Position numbers and translations under genes: made by a program
Assembly: GCA_964442495.1 (NCBI GenBank)
Contig: CAYTZN010000010.1
Coordinates: forward strand, 1-64,000
Reading direction: 5' to 3'
Length of the DNA: 64,000 bases
Origin: CAYTZN01 sp964442495
Lineage (GTDB): Bacteria; Pseudomonadota; Gammaproteobacteria; Legionellales; Legionellaceae
The notes under the pieces: model-generated
Database searches by the model: none
The model's input: only the letters and a program-made list of their open reading frames with translations
Told to the model about the DNA's origin: nothing
Shown here: positions 8,467 to 18,066 of the stretch, one piece after another
Layout of the letters: each line of letters opens with the position of its first letter
Numbering within the stretch: position 1 is the first letter of the stretch

Positions 8467-9540
8467 TTATTCAACCACTATGTTTGGAAATTTATCTGCA
8501 TAATTCAGTGGTTTTTTGCCCAATTCAATGGCGGCATTCAAAGCGGTTTTAATCAGTGACATGGTTATTTCATTGTTACCAACAGCGGCTGTAGGTGTGC
8601 CTTTGTCGCAGTCACTTCCAATTTGTCGGTCTAGAGGGAGTTTGCCGAGCAAGGTGCTGTGAAAGGTTTGACACAATTTTTCTGCACCACCACTGCTAAA
8701 AATAGCTTCTTGATGGCCGCATTGACTGCAATGGTGCAAGGACATGTTTTCAATCACACCTAAAACATCGATATTGGTTTTAGCAAACATTTTAAAGGCT
8801 TTTTCTGCATCAAGTGTTGCGACGGTTTGAGGGGTGGTTACAATAATAGCGCCAGACAGAGGGATTTTTTGTACAAGACTTAATTGAATGTCTCCGGTTC
8901 CAGGGGGTAAATCAATCAATAAATAGTCCAGTTCATCCCATGCGGTGATGTCAATCATTTGAAGCAATGATTTGGCGAGCATGGGTCCACGCCAGATAAG
9001 AGCCGGCTCCCCTTCCGTTAAGTAACCAATCGACATCGCTTGAATACCGTGGGCGAATACAGGCAAATAATGCTCACCATTCACTTCAACGGGAGATGTT
9101 TTCCCAAGCATTAATGGAATACTCGGTCCATAAATGTCTGCATCAAGAATGCCAACACGTGCGCCAGCGCGCGCCAAGGCTGCAGCTAGATTTACCGTTA
9201 CCGTTGATTTTCCAACGCCACCTTTACCAGAAGCAATGGCAATCGTGTTTTTAACACCTCGCAAGCCTTTTCCTACCAATTGTGTTCGGTGGGCTTTAAT
9301 AAAATGATCAATGGTTACACTGACTTGATATTGGGGAAATGCGTCTATTAGTGCTTGAGAAAGCTGGGGTAATAACGAGTCTTTTAAAAACCTACTTGGA
9401 AAATTCGCACACAAAGCGAGTGAGAGTTGCGTGCCTTCTATGCTAATAAGTGGTTTTAAGCCTAGGGCTTCAGGACTCAGACTCAACAGGGAGTCGGTGG
9501 TGCTGGCTAGTAGTGTTGCTATCGTCTTTTCGATGTTCAT
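8467..9540 (-). CDS. mrp: Iron-sulfur cluster carrier ATPase Mrp/ApbC
   Basis: This 357-residue P-loop protein has an N-terminal MIP18-like region (about residues 1-85), the deviant Walker A GKGGVGKS, the DADIYGPSIP signature and a CSQCG pair that can bridge an Fe-S cluster in the dimer. The family binds and transfers [4Fe-4S] clusters to apoproteins in the cytosol. The ATG at 9540 has GGGAG about 10 bases upstream; this makes the gene overlap the 3' end of the helicase gene by 71 bases, an unusually long overlap, but the N-terminal domain would be lost with any later start. Probably co-transcribed with the helicase. Confidence 0.93.
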   Translation of the reverse strand: MNIEKTIATLLASTTDSLLSLSPEALGLKPLISIEGTQLSLALCANFPSRFLKDSLLPQLSQALIDAFPQYQVSVTIDHFIKAHRTQLVGKGLRGVKNTIAIASGKGGVGKSTVTVNLAAALARAGARVGILDADIYGPSIPLMLGKTSPVEVNGEHYLPVFAHGIQAMSIGYLTEGEPALIWRGPMLAKSLLQMIDITAWDELDYLLIDLPPGTGDIQLSLVQKIPLSGAIIVTTPQTVATLDAEKAFKMFAKTNIDVLGVIENMSLHHCSQCGHQEAIFSSGGAEKLCQTFHSTLLGKLPLDRQIGSDCDKGTPTAAVGNNEITMSLIKTALNAAIELGKKPLNYADKFPNIVVE

Positions 9541-12500
9541 TGGTTGTATACTCCCATGCAATCCAGCGATTGCTAGCTAAATAATAAATCCCACAAGAGA
9601 TGCTCTCAGGACCAAGATGAGTGAAAATACTGGCATAATCAGACAGTTGTTGGTGATGGTGCGTTTCTTTTTGCTTGTCATCTTGCCCTGTTTTAAAGTC
9701 AATTATCCAACGGACTCCCTTATCAATAAAGGTTCGGTCAATGATTTTTGTTTGTAAATTGTCGTTATCACGTATCAATAGCTCGTATTCGTTGTGTTCA
9801 TCCTCATGGGGTTGCATGAGCCATTGCCCGATAGGATCAAGAAAGAACGTCGTGATTTGATGCTTAATTAAATGTTGGGCATTTATAAAAGCTATGTCTT
9901 CAAAGCCCAAACCACGTAACCGGTAATCGACCAAGGCCCATGGAATATCGTTCGCAGCGTTTGGGTGATTATCAGCAATCCATTGGAGTATTTCATGAGC
10001 AACAATACCCATAAGACGAGGGGTATTGTTGGTGAGAAGAATAGACGACGGTTGATTTTGAGGTTGTTGGTGTAATGGTGGTGCTTCATAAAAAGCAATG
10101 GGCAGGTGATGCAATACAGGCAAAGAGGGCGTTTCTTCCGTGGTTGATGTTCGGGCTTCTGGGCTGATAAAAGTTTGGTTTTGTAATAAATGACGGCAAC
10201 TGCCTTGGGTGGATTTTTCACTGTGATCAAAAAGGTAAAGACGTTTTTTAGCTCGTGTTACGGCTACATACAATAAGCGTTGCAGTTCATATGCATTTTT
10301 TTCAGCTTCTAATTTTCCCAAATAATCATAAACCAGACAATGCTCTTGGTGCGCAGGTTTCATGGGGGAAAGCAATAAAAGCTCTTTGTGAGGGTGGCTT
10401 GGTATTTTAAGCCAGCGTAACATGGGCGTGTCCAATCCTGGTGGTTTGCTGCCCAACCCCGGTAATACCACACAATCAAATTCTAGGCCCTTGGATTTAT
10501 GGACCGTCATTATCTGTAACCGCGACGGAACGACTTGTTGCGAATACAGTTTATTAAATTCTTGGCTAAATTGTGTAAAATCTTCAATTTGCCCATCATG
10601 CTCAAACCGTTCAAGCAAGCCCCAATATTGTTCTAAATCATTTTGTTCTGTAGGGTCTAAAATCTGTTCGAGGTGAAGTTGTTTTAAGGTCTGCATTATC
10701 CATGAAATAAGAGGGTATTGATGCCGGGAGGCAATGGCATGGTCCATCACGTTGTATATAAAATGAAAGCGCGTGTATCCCTCTTTGCTTAACGTGGTGA
10801 TTTCGTCAAGATGGGCGAGGGCAAAATAAATGGATTTGCGTTTTGAAAAATTAGCGAGCGCGTGCAAATCAGAAAGCGTAGCCCCACACCATGGGCTGCG
10901 AAGCAACGTGAGCCATGCAAGACGATTGCCCGGCATTAACAATGCTTGCGTAAGCGCCCATAGGTCTCGTAAATGAGGGAGTTTTGCCAGCAAGTGGATT
11001 TCTACCCCTTGAAAAGGAATCGATTGTGCTCTAAAACCTCGTACAATGTCGATCAGCTGGTTTCTTGATCGCACTAAAATGGCAATAGTATCCAGAGGGT
11101 ATTGTTCTAATGCCAATGACACCTCTTTTACAATTGCATCAGCTTCTTGCACGCGGTTTGCAAATTGATGCGCACGCACAAAGCTATCCTCATCGGCGGG
11201 TTTTACAGGGTTAGAGGGATGAAAGGAGATGGCACCTGCTTCCATGTCGTCGGTGTGTGGGAAAATACGTTTGAAATGCTCATTCACCCAATCAACAACT
11301 GTGGCCGAAGAGCGGAAGTTAGAGCTTAATTCAAGTGGTGTTAGGTTTACTGGACCAATTCCTTCTTGTTTCGCCCGCAAAAACAACCCTACTTCTGCCG
11401 AGCGAAACCGGTAAATGGATTGCATGGGGTCGCCTACCACAAACAATGTTTTGCCGTCATTCGGTTCAAAATTTTGAACAAGTTTGCTTAAAAGTTCAAA
11501 TTGCTGAATAGACGTGTCTTGGAACTCATCAACCAGAAGATGATGAATGCTGTTGTCAAGATAAAGGGCTAAGTCAGTGGGCGATTCATCATCGCCAAGG
11601 GCATGTAGTGCTTGTTCTGAAATGGCTGCAAAGTCAACTTCGTTGTGCTCACTAAAAACAAGGTGTAAGTGAGCTGCGAGGACCGGCAGGAGCGTAAATA
11701 GTGCTTGTAACGTTTGCCATTGCTGAGGGTCATACTCTGGTGCAGGTAGATTTTTTACGCGAACAAGGGCTTCAAGAAACCCTGGGCAGGCATCAAGCTT
11801 GCCTAAAAGGACTTTGCTGGATGTTTTTAATGTTGTGTATTCTTGGGCGCTGCAGTCGCCTTTAGTTAAGCCTACGTGATGATCAAATGCTTTTCGTAGG
11901 GTGTTTTGGGAGGTTAGAAGCAAGGAGGCAAGACTTTTGGCAAGCTTGTTATCTAAATCATGAATAGTTTGCCAGTCACGTAAGGGCGCACTGAGAGAGG
12001 CAGGGTTACTGTTTAGATTAGCAAGTTCACGAACAAGCAGGGTTAATTCTTGGGCGTACTCATTTGGAATGCTTTTGGTTAAACGCTCTAGCTCATGTTG
12101 TAAGATGATGGACAGGGCATTTTCAAACGTTTTTTTGTCTTGTTCTTTTGCTTGATATAAAAGCCGCAGCCATTGTTCTCGCTTGGCGAGTAAATCACTA
12201 AAGAAGGATAATAAGTGGTCTTGCCGATTATCGACATGCATAAGAAGCGTTTTTAACGCTGCATGATAGTGTGAATGTTCAAGTGCAAATATTAAGCAAG
12301 CGCGAGCTGCCTTTTGGTAATGGGCTTTAGGATTATCACTTATTTTTGCATAGGGAATTTGTTTTTCTTGTAAAGGAATGGCTTGCGTTAATGTTTGGCA
12401 AAGAGCGTCAATGGTGATAATACGAAGGCGCCCAGGTTGTTGTAGTAATTTCCAATCCATTGTTTTATCGCGCTGCAAGGCTTCTGCAGCAAATGTGAGT

Positions 12501-12760
12501 GTTTGTTGTTGGTGGCTGGAGGTGGCTTTAAATTGGCGAGCGGCATTTTGTAACGCATGTAAAATCCGCTCGCGCATTTCATTGGCAGCCTTTCTTGTAA
12601 AGGTAAGGGCAATAATTTGTTCAGGCGCATTAACATGGCTTAAGAGGCGTAAATAACGTTGTGTTAGGATTTCGGTTTTACCGGAACCCGCAGGTGCTTG
12701 TACTATATAGGAGCCGGAAGGGTCCGTGGCAAGGTGGCGTTGTTGGCTATCGTTTAGCAT
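9470..12760 (-). CDS. UvrD/AddA-like ATP-dependent helicase with C-terminal nuclease domain
   Basis: A 1096-residue SF1A helicase. Visible motifs are Walker A APAGSGKT (residues 22-29), motif Ia ALTFTRKAANEMRERI, Walker B VDEFQDTS, motif III VVGDPMQSIYRFR, motif V TVHKSKGLEFD and motif VI LLYVAVTRAKKRLYLF. The C-terminus carries a RecB/AddA-type nuclease motif IIDFKTGQ with D1021 and K1023. It looks like the AddA half of an AddAB/RexAB recombination nuclease, but no AddB-like gene sits next to it. Translation runs into mrp. Two overlapping hairpins precede its start codon. The role in double-strand-break repair is inferred from the family. Confidence 0.88.
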   Translation of the reverse strand: MLNDSQQRHLATDPSGSYIVQAPAGSGKTEILTQRYLRLLSHVNAPEQIIALTFTRKAANEMRERILHALQNAARQFKATSSHQQQTLTFAAEALQRDKTMDWKLLQQPGRLRIITIDALCQTLTQAIPLQEKQIPYAKISDNPKAHYQKAARACLIFALEHSHYHAALKTLLMHVDNRQDHLLSFFSDLLAKREQWLRLLYQAKEQDKKTFENALSIILQHELERLTKSIPNEYAQELTLLVRELANLNSNPASLSAPLRDWQTIHDLDNKLAKSLASLLLTSQNTLRKAFDHHVGLTKGDCSAQEYTTLKTSSKVLLGKLDACPGFLEALVRVKNLPAPEYDPQQWQTLQALFTLLPVLAAHLHLVFSEHNEVDFAAISEQALHALGDDESPTDLALYLDNSIHHLLVDEFQDTSIQQFELLSKLVQNFEPNDGKTLFVVGDPMQSIYRFRSAEVGLFLRAKQEGIGPVNLTPLELSSNFRSSATVVDWVNEHFKRIFPHTDDMEAGAISFHPSNPVKPADEDSFVRAHQFANRVQEADAIVKEVSLALEQYPLDTIAILVRSRNQLIDIVRGFRAQSIPFQGVEIHLLAKLPHLRDLWALTQALLMPGNRLAWLTLLRSPWCGATLSDLHALANFSKRKSIYFALAHLDEITTLSKEGYTRFHFIYNVMDHAIASRHQYPLISWIMQTLKQLHLEQILDPTEQNDLEQYWGLLERFEHDGQIEDFTQFSQEFNKLYSQQVVPSRLQIMTVHKSKGLEFDCVVLPGLGSKPPGLDTPMLRWLKIPSHPHKELLLLSPMKPAHQEHCLVYDYLGKLEAEKNAYELQRLLYVAVTRAKKRLYLFDHSEKSTQGSCRHLLQNQTFISPEARTSTTEETPSLPVLHHLPIAFYEAPPLHQQPQNQPSSILLTNNTPRLMGIVAHEILQWIADNHPNAANDIPWALVDYRLRGLGFEDIAFINAQHLIKHQITTFFLDPIGQWLMQPHEDEHNEYELLIRDNDNLQTKIIDRTFIDKGVRWIIDFKTGQDDKQKETHHHQQLSDYASIFTHLGPESISCGIYYLASNRWIAWEYTTNEHRKDDSNTTSQHHRLPVESES

Positions 12761-12773
12761 AAAATCCGAGTAT

Positions 12774-12807
12774 GTGGGTATTTATACCCACCTTTTAGAT
12801 GGGTATA
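12774..12807 (-). promoter_or_regulatory. Two mutually exclusive hairpins before the helicase gene
   Basis: On the minus strand TATACCCA (12807-12800) can pair with TGGGTATA (12790-12783), or GTGGGTA (12791-12785) can pair with TACCCAC (12780-12774). The middle segment is shared, so only one hairpin can form at a time. The second ends 13 bases before the helicase ATG and would sit close to the ribosome site. It may simply be a decayed terminator of the upstream gene. Confidence 0.4.
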
Positions 12808-12855
12808 AACGGAGGTTTTCAAGCCAATATGGTTTAATCCCGAAGCGGGGCTAAA

Positions 12856-15414
12856 CTACATAACAATTTCTTCTGCAGGCGCTCGGAGATTGTAAGACGA
12901 GCTCATGCAGTGGCCATAAGCACCGGTATTGGCAATCAACATGATGTCATTTTCCTGACTATCGGGTAATAAACGGTCATAGCCCAATGTGTCACTGGAT
13001 TCACAAATAGGCCCTACAATATGGGCAAACCCTGTTTTTTCTTGGTGCAGGCGACTTAAATTAACAATGTCGTGATAAGCACCATACAGCGCTGGGCGTA
13101 TCAATGAATTCATGCCGGTTTCAATGCCCACAAAACGCACCTTTCCTTTCTCTTTTTGTTGGGTCACTTTCGCAAGAATAACCCCGCTTTCAGCAACAAA
13201 AAAACGCCCAGGTTCAAGCCAAATGGCGAGGTGAGGATAACGGGTTTTTACAGCCATTAATGAGGCATCTAGCGCGCATAAATCTAAAGATTGTTGTCCG
13301 GGCTTTTCAACAATGCCCAAGCCCCCACCTACGTTAATGATTTGAACGTCAGGGAAGCGAGCAATTTCATCGGCTAACATTAATGCTGTTTGTTGCCATA
13401 AGTCGAGCGATAAAATACCACTGCCAGAGTGTGCATGAAGGCCTATTACCTTGATGTTGTGTTCAGTGGTTAACACTACGGCTTTATTTAAATTATCTTG
13501 GGTAATACCAAATTTAGATTCATTCCCACCGGTGCACACAAATTTATGGTGTCCTGCTCCACAGCCGGGATCAATTCGCAATATAATGGATTTTCCTGTA
13601 AAGAGCTCAGGCCAATTTTCTAAGGGGTATAGGCTATCAATAGTGACATAGCACCCTAAAGCAAGAGCTTCTTCGTATTCAATTTTTGCAGCAAAATTAG
13701 GTGTGAAGAGTAGATGTGTTTTATCAATGGTTGGGAAGAGGGCTAACACGTGGCGTAATTCATTGAGAGATACGCATTCAAAGCCAATGTTTTTTGCAAA
13801 CAAGGCTTGGAGAACGCCCGCGTGAGGGTTTGCTTTGATAGCATAAAAGAGTTGATCTATCGATTTTAAACCGAGCAATTCAGTCGCTCTTTCAGTAACC
13901 GTGTCAGAATGGTAGACATAACAGGGCGAGTGGGCCGCGCCTATTTTTAACAAATTTTCTCGGTCTTTTTCCCACCAAGGCACCTTTCGCGCCACAGGTG
14001 TTCCAAATTCTTCGTGCCAACTTTTTGAGTAATAAAAACTTTGGGGATTATTTTCAATCAGTAAATTGTGTAGCTGTTGGCAAAGCTTATCGGCTTGTGA
14101 CTCGTCGACCACAAACGTTAAATTGAGATCGTTTGACGCTAAGGACATCAAGTATACTTTTTTGGCCTCAAAGACTTCAAGTGTAGGCCCTAATTGAGGT
14201 AAAACGGTTCGTATATGATGCCCAACCAGGCTAACCGCACTGCAGGGCTCAATGATTTTAGCGCGACAAAATTGATTTAAGTCATCAATGAGTGCATCTA
14301 GTGCATGTCTATCCCGCAATTTAGCATTGCTGTCTAGCGATAGAGTGACGTTAAATTCAGAGGATGATAGCAAATCAACCGAAAAGCCATGTTGTTTAAA
14401 GGTGGTAAACACATCAGCTAAAAAGCCGACTTGTTGCCACATGTTAAGTGTGTCTATCGAAATGAGCGTAATGCTGTGTTTCACTAAAATCGATTTTATA
14501 GGGGGAGCATTGTCATCACTTTCATGGGTTATCAGCGTGCCTGAGTGCTCTGGCATGCACGTGTATTTCACTATCATGGGAATGCCGGCTCGTCGTACAG
14601 GCGGTAAGCAATTGGGATGCAAAACCTTTGCGCCCATGGAAGCAATTTCTTGGGCTTCGTCGTAGTTTAGTTGTTTTAATAAGCGCGCATGAGGCAATTG
14701 ATGAGGGTTGGCAGTATAGATGCCGGGTACATCTGTCCAAATTTCACAAGCACTTGCATTAAGCATCGAGGCCAGTAAAGCGGCTGAGGTATCAGAGCCA
14801 CCTCGCCCGAGCAAAACGGTATCACCTTGTTCGTTTGCTGCAATAAACCCTTGGGTGATAATCACCTCAGCACCACTTTCTAGAAGACCTTTAGCAAAGG
14901 CCGGGTTTGCATCGCCATTGCAACGCGCGGCCAAATAATTCATCGCGTCTCCACCGGCAATAGACGTGGTTTGCAAGGCTTTACGGACATCAAACCAAAG
15001 GCAATTTATCCCTTTGTTTTGTAAAAATGCGTGTCCTAATCGTGTCATCATGATTTCGCCCAAGCTTAAAATTTGAGCTTGTGTTTTGGCCGGCGCCTCT
15101 CGGAGTAGGGCAATGCCTGTGAGCCATAGGCGCAGCTGTTCGAGCTCCGCTTGTATCAGCTCGCGGCTAACGTTTAATGCATCCGCAAGTTCTAGGTAGT
15201 TATGGGTTAAATTCGCTTGAATTTCATGATGCTTGTCGAGCAGCGCGGCATCAATCATTTTTTCCAATTGATTGGATGCTTGCGTTAGCGCTGAGCAAAC
15301 AATGACAGGTTGCACGCCTTCTTGTAGGTGTTTTTTGGTGATTTCAGCTATGTGCTCCCAATTTGTACGAGAAGAAACACTGGTTCCACCAAATTTGGTA
15401 ATCAATTGTCGCAT
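12856..15414 (-). CDS. lysAC: Bifunctional aspartokinase / diaminopimelate decarboxylase
   Basis: An 852-residue fusion of the first and last enzymes of lysine synthesis. Residues 1 to about 290 are an aspartate kinase (KFGGTSVSS at the N-terminus, GRGGSDTSAALLA, EIWTDVPGIYTANP), followed by ACT regulatory repeats up to about 460. From about 485 on it is a PLP-dependent diaminopimelate decarboxylase: YAIKANPH with the Schiff-base K527, HAHSGSG, NVGGGLG and CESSD near the C-terminus. LysC-LysA fusions are known in Xanthomonas and some other gammaproteobacteria. Feedback control by lysine or threonine through ACT is likely but not visible. No lysine riboswitch was recognised upstream. Confidence 0.95.
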   Translation of the reverse strand: MRQLITKFGGTSVSSRTNWEHIAEITKKHLQEGVQPVIVCSALTQASNQLEKMIDAALLDKHHEIQANLTHNYLELADALNVSRELIQAELEQLRLWLTGIALLREAPAKTQAQILSLGEIMMTRLGHAFLQNKGINCLWFDVRKALQTTSIAGGDAMNYLAARCNGDANPAFAKGLLESGAEVIITQGFIAANEQGDTVLLGRGGSDTSAALLASMLNASACEIWTDVPGIYTANPHQLPHARLLKQLNYDEAQEIASMGAKVLHPNCLPPVRRAGIPMIVKYTCMPEHSGTLITHESDDNAPPIKSILVKHSITLISIDTLNMWQQVGFLADVFTTFKQHGFSVDLLSSSEFNVTLSLDSNAKLRDRHALDALIDDLNQFCRAKIIEPCSAVSLVGHHIRTVLPQLGPTLEVFEAKKVYLMSLASNDLNLTFVVDESQADKLCQQLHNLLIENNPQSFYYSKSWHEEFGTPVARKVPWWEKDRENLLKIGAAHSPCYVYHSDTVTERATELLGLKSIDQLFYAIKANPHAGVLQALFAKNIGFECVSLNELRHVLALFPTIDKTHLLFTPNFAAKIEYEEALALGCYVTIDSLYPLENWPELFTGKSIILRIDPGCGAGHHKFVCTGGNESKFGITQDNLNKAVVLTTEHNIKVIGLHAHSGSGILSLDLWQQTALMLADEIARFPDVQIINVGGGLGIVEKPGQQSLDLCALDASLMAVKTRYPHLAIWLEPGRFFVAESGVILAKVTQQKEKGKVRFVGIETGMNSLIRPALYGAYHDIVNLSRLHQEKTGFAHIVGPICESSDTLGYDRLLPDSQENDIMLIANTGAYGHCMSSSYNLRAPAEEIVM

Positions 15415-15576
15415 AACTTAATCCGTGCAAAAATAGAACAGGTTAGCATGGACCTGATTCTGTATACAAGAGCTCCCTGTAATATTTTTTAAAGATTTGT
15501 TTGCATTGCAAAGGCATTGATTTATCATCAATTAAAGTTTGTAATGAAAGGTTGTTTGACTCCCTGGGTAAAGACG

Positions 15577-15880
15577 AGGGTTTGTTGATAATTTACTCTA
15601 CAGGTCCTGCGTGCCGCGGACAAGTCGCGTTCATATTATTACCCACAAGTCTTGTAATCTTTGCCAGCAAAGGGTTATAAGAATTTTTTGGTTAGAAAAA
15701 ATACCCGTTATGTCGTTCCCGCGAAGGCGGGAATCCATCCCAAAATTTGGCAAATGAGTCGGTTTTTTATAGATAGATTCCTGCCTTCGCGGGAACGACA
15801 AGTTATATGACACAGATTTGTGGGTAATGATATGGTACGTGGTACGTAGGATCTGACGGGTCAAATGGCCAATAGACCCT
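15577..15880. repeat. MITE-like composite repeat, copy A
   Basis: A 304-bp non-coding element bounded by related inverted ends (AGGGTTTGTTGA and, reverse-complemented, AGGGTCTATTGG). Inside lie GTCCTGCGTGCCGCGGACAAG, the central inverted pair TCGTTCCCGCGAAGGCGGGA with its reverse counterpart, and GGTACGTAGGATC. A second copy with the same order of parts is at 53420-53695. The central palindrome resembles the widespread REP/dRS3-type repeats of proteobacteria. It fills most of the roughly 500-base gap between lysAC and the FadL gene; no gene was found there. Confidence 0.75.
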
Positions 15881-15921
15881 ATTTTATTTGATATGCCTGT
15901 TTAAATATAAAGGAGTATGGC

Positions 15922-17391
15922 GTGAGAAGTATGCAAAAACCAATAAGAACAATGACGAGTCTTGCTGTTTTGGCAATAATGACAAGTCATACAATTAATG
16001 CCGGTGGGTTTTCACTTTATACAGAAGGCAGTGCGGCGGCCATTGGTAATTTTGCTGCAGGCATTGCTGCGGAAGGTGCTGATGCCTCTATTGGTTGGTA
16101 CAATCCGGCGGGCTTGGTGCTGCTCAAAAAACAGCAAGCAGTGCTGGGTGGGGTAGGTGTATTTCCTAGTACTAAATTAACGGGAAGTAGTCTTTACACC
16201 ACGCCAAACCCTATTGTTCCCACCGCCCCCAATCTAAGTTATCCTCAAACTTTCAGTGGATTGCAGGCCGCAAAGAGTGCTCTTGTCCCCTCTTTGCATT
16301 ATGCACTTCCCTTAAATGACATGGCTGTATTTGGGCTCAGTATTGTTGCACCTTTTGGTTTATCGACAGATTATGAAAAGAATTCCCCTGTGCGGTATGC
16401 GGCAACCTTAAGTAAATTAGAAACCTTTACGCTATCGCCTGAGCTTGGTCATAAAATAACGGAACATTTTTCCCTGGGCGTGGGTGTTGATTTGCAATAC
16501 GCAAGGGTAACGTTTAATCGAATGATAGGCTCACCTGCTTATTTACAATACTTGGAGTTGGCCGTTCCTCAAGAAATAACACCTTATACTCTTGACTCAG
16601 AAAGCAAGAATACTGGGGATTCTTTTGGTGTAGGGTTTCATCTTGGTGGTTTACTTAGGTTTCATGATGATCACACCCGCATAGGCCTTAATTACCAATC
16701 ACACGTAAATCATGAGTTTAATGGCCGTAGTCAATTGACCGGTCGATTTGCTGACCCTTCTTTGGATATTTTTACACCTGGTTTAGCTAATCCCAATGCT
16801 AGTTTTTACAGCAATATCCTGTCCAGCAACTCCATTGCCTTGCCAGGTATCCTCACTTTGAGTGGGTATCAAGATCTGAATGATAAGCTTGCCCTGTTAG
16901 GCTCCGTGGTTTATTCACAGTGGAGTTCCTTTAAAGAAATTACGCTTAATAATGTGGCAGTAGGGGTACCTGATCCTGCTCTGGGAATCACTACGTTAAC
17001 AACGCGAAATTCAACCACCACTGAGGGGTATCGTGATACATGGCGTTTAGCGATCGGCGCTAATTACCACGTGAATGACCAATGGATGATGCGCATTGGC
17101 GGTGGGTATGATCAAACGCCTACCGTTAACGCTCACCGTGATGTGCGCTTGCCGGATTCTAACCGGGGTGCTGTAGCCATTGGGGCGCATTATCAAGCGT
17201 TTCCATCGGTGGGTTTTGATGTGGGCTATAGTTACCTTTTTGCGATTAACGATACAACAATCAATAACACACAGCTTATTGCTACTTCTACATACAATGT
17301 TACTGCTACGTCTAAAAATCGCGCACAATTGGTAGGTTTACAAGTGGTGTGGAAATTAGATCAAGAAAAAGCGCCCATGACCACGAAATAG
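15922..17391 (+). CDS. FadL/OmpP1-family outer-membrane transport protein
   Basis: A 489-residue outer-membrane beta-barrel of the FadL/OmpP1/TodX family, which passes long-chain fatty acids or other hydrophobic molecules. A signal peptide of about 26 residues ends ...INA, giving a mature start GGFSLYTEGS, typical of the family, followed by the NPAGL motif (WYNPAGLVLL). The body shows alternating amphipathic strands and the C-terminus ends near aromatic residues. The GTG start is preferred because AGGAG lies 6 bases before it; the ATG at 15931 is too far away. Followed by a bidirectional terminator. The transported substrate is unknown. Confidence 0.9.
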   Translation: MRSMQKPIRTMTSLAVLAIMTSHTINAGGFSLYTEGSAAAIGNFAAGIAAEGADASIGWYNPAGLVLLKKQQAVLGGVGVFPSTKLTGSSLYTTPNPIVPTAPNLSYPQTFSGLQAAKSALVPSLHYALPLNDMAVFGLSIVAPFGLSTDYEKNSPVRYAATLSKLETFTLSPELGHKITEHFSLGVGVDLQYARVTFNRMIGSPAYLQYLELAVPQEITPYTLDSESKNTGDSFGVGFHLGGLLRFHDDHTRIGLNYQSHVNHEFNGRSQLTGRFADPSLDIFTPGLANPNASFYSNILSSNSIALPGILTLSGYQDLNDKLALLGSVVYSQWSSFKEITLNNVAVGVPDPALGITTLTTRNSTTTEGYRDTWRLAIGANYHVNDQWMMRIGGGYDQTPTVNAHRDVRLPDSNRGAVAIGAHYQAFPSVGFDVGYSYLFAINDTTINNTQLIATSTYNVTATSKNRAQLVGLQVVWKLDQEKAPMTTK

Positions 17392-17414
17392 TGTCGTAAT
17401 GTGTACATATAAAT

Positions 17415-17441
17415 AAAGCCACGACTCGCGTGGCTTTGTTG
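17415..17441. terminator. Bidirectional intrinsic terminator
   Basis: AAAGCCACG and CGTGGCTTT form a perfect 9-bp stem with an ACTCG loop, with T-rich sequence on both sides. It lies between the convergent FadL gene and the small exported-protein gene and can serve both. Confidence 0.85.
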
Positions 17442-17469
17442 TTTAGTGTGTATCTATATCAAGGAAGCA

Positions 17470-17862
17470 TTAATTTTGGTTAATGGTGGTTTCACCAGGG
17501 CCATTGACGGTCATTGTGTAACCACTTGCACTTAATTGTATGGGTGTAATCTCACCTGTGGCTAAATCCATGGTAACGGTGCCAAGAGTGATGGGGTTAG
17601 GTGTATTGGTGGCCATTTTGATAAGGGCTGTGCATTTACCATTAACACTGTGCCCAAAGCAGGCTAATTTAACAGCGGTCCAAAAAACTCGACCTTCACT
17701 GTGGGCTTTGGTTGGGTGTTGAGAAGGAATGCTTCCGGCTACAAAAGCGTTTGATTCCACATCTGTGTTGTTGTGGGTGATAAGGTGTTTGGGTGCGGCT
17801 AACGCCGTCACTGCGAATAAACTTAATGCTAGTGTAGACAAAGGTTTTAGTAAGCAATTCAT
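17470..17862 (-). CDS. Small exported protein, function unknown
   Basis: A 130-residue protein with a clear Sec signal peptide (basic MNCLLK, hydrophobic core, cleavage after ALAA). The mature part has two cysteines (ACFGHSVNGKCTALIKMA) that could form a disulfide, and a C-terminal section rich in Thr and Gly predicted as beta strands. The start was set at the ATG with GGAGA 6 bases upstream; an in-frame ATG 12 bases earlier overlaps that ribosome site. I recognise no domain. A periplasmic or secreted location is inferred from the signal peptide. Confidence 0.78.
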   Translation of the reverse strand: MNCLLKPLSTLALSLFAVTALAAPKHLITHNNTDVESNAFVAGSIPSQHPTKAHSEGRVFWTAVKLACFGHSVNGKCTALIKMATNTPNPITLGTVTMDLATGEITPIQLSASGYTMTVNGPGETTINQN

Positions 17863-18066
17863 GTGTTTCTCCATTATTTAAAAGTGCACTACAAGCTGTA
17901 TTGAACTAAAAATTCACCATAGGATAACCCGGATATAGAGTATATTCCAATTTTCTTAAGTAAACCTGAAGTGAATTATTAAAGACCATATATAACAAAA
18001 AACAACCAGGATTCATTATTTTGCAAAATCATTTATAATGACAAAATATAATAAACAGGTTGTGTA

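Noticed and set aside
14288..14665. 125-codon frame opposite to lysAC
   Set aside because: It lies antisense to a well-conserved enzyme and is a shadow of its codon usage.
15415..15576. Possible lysine riboswitch in the lysAC leader
   Set aside because: Only a short CAGGT/ACCTG pairing is seen; no L-box-like set of helices could be recognised.
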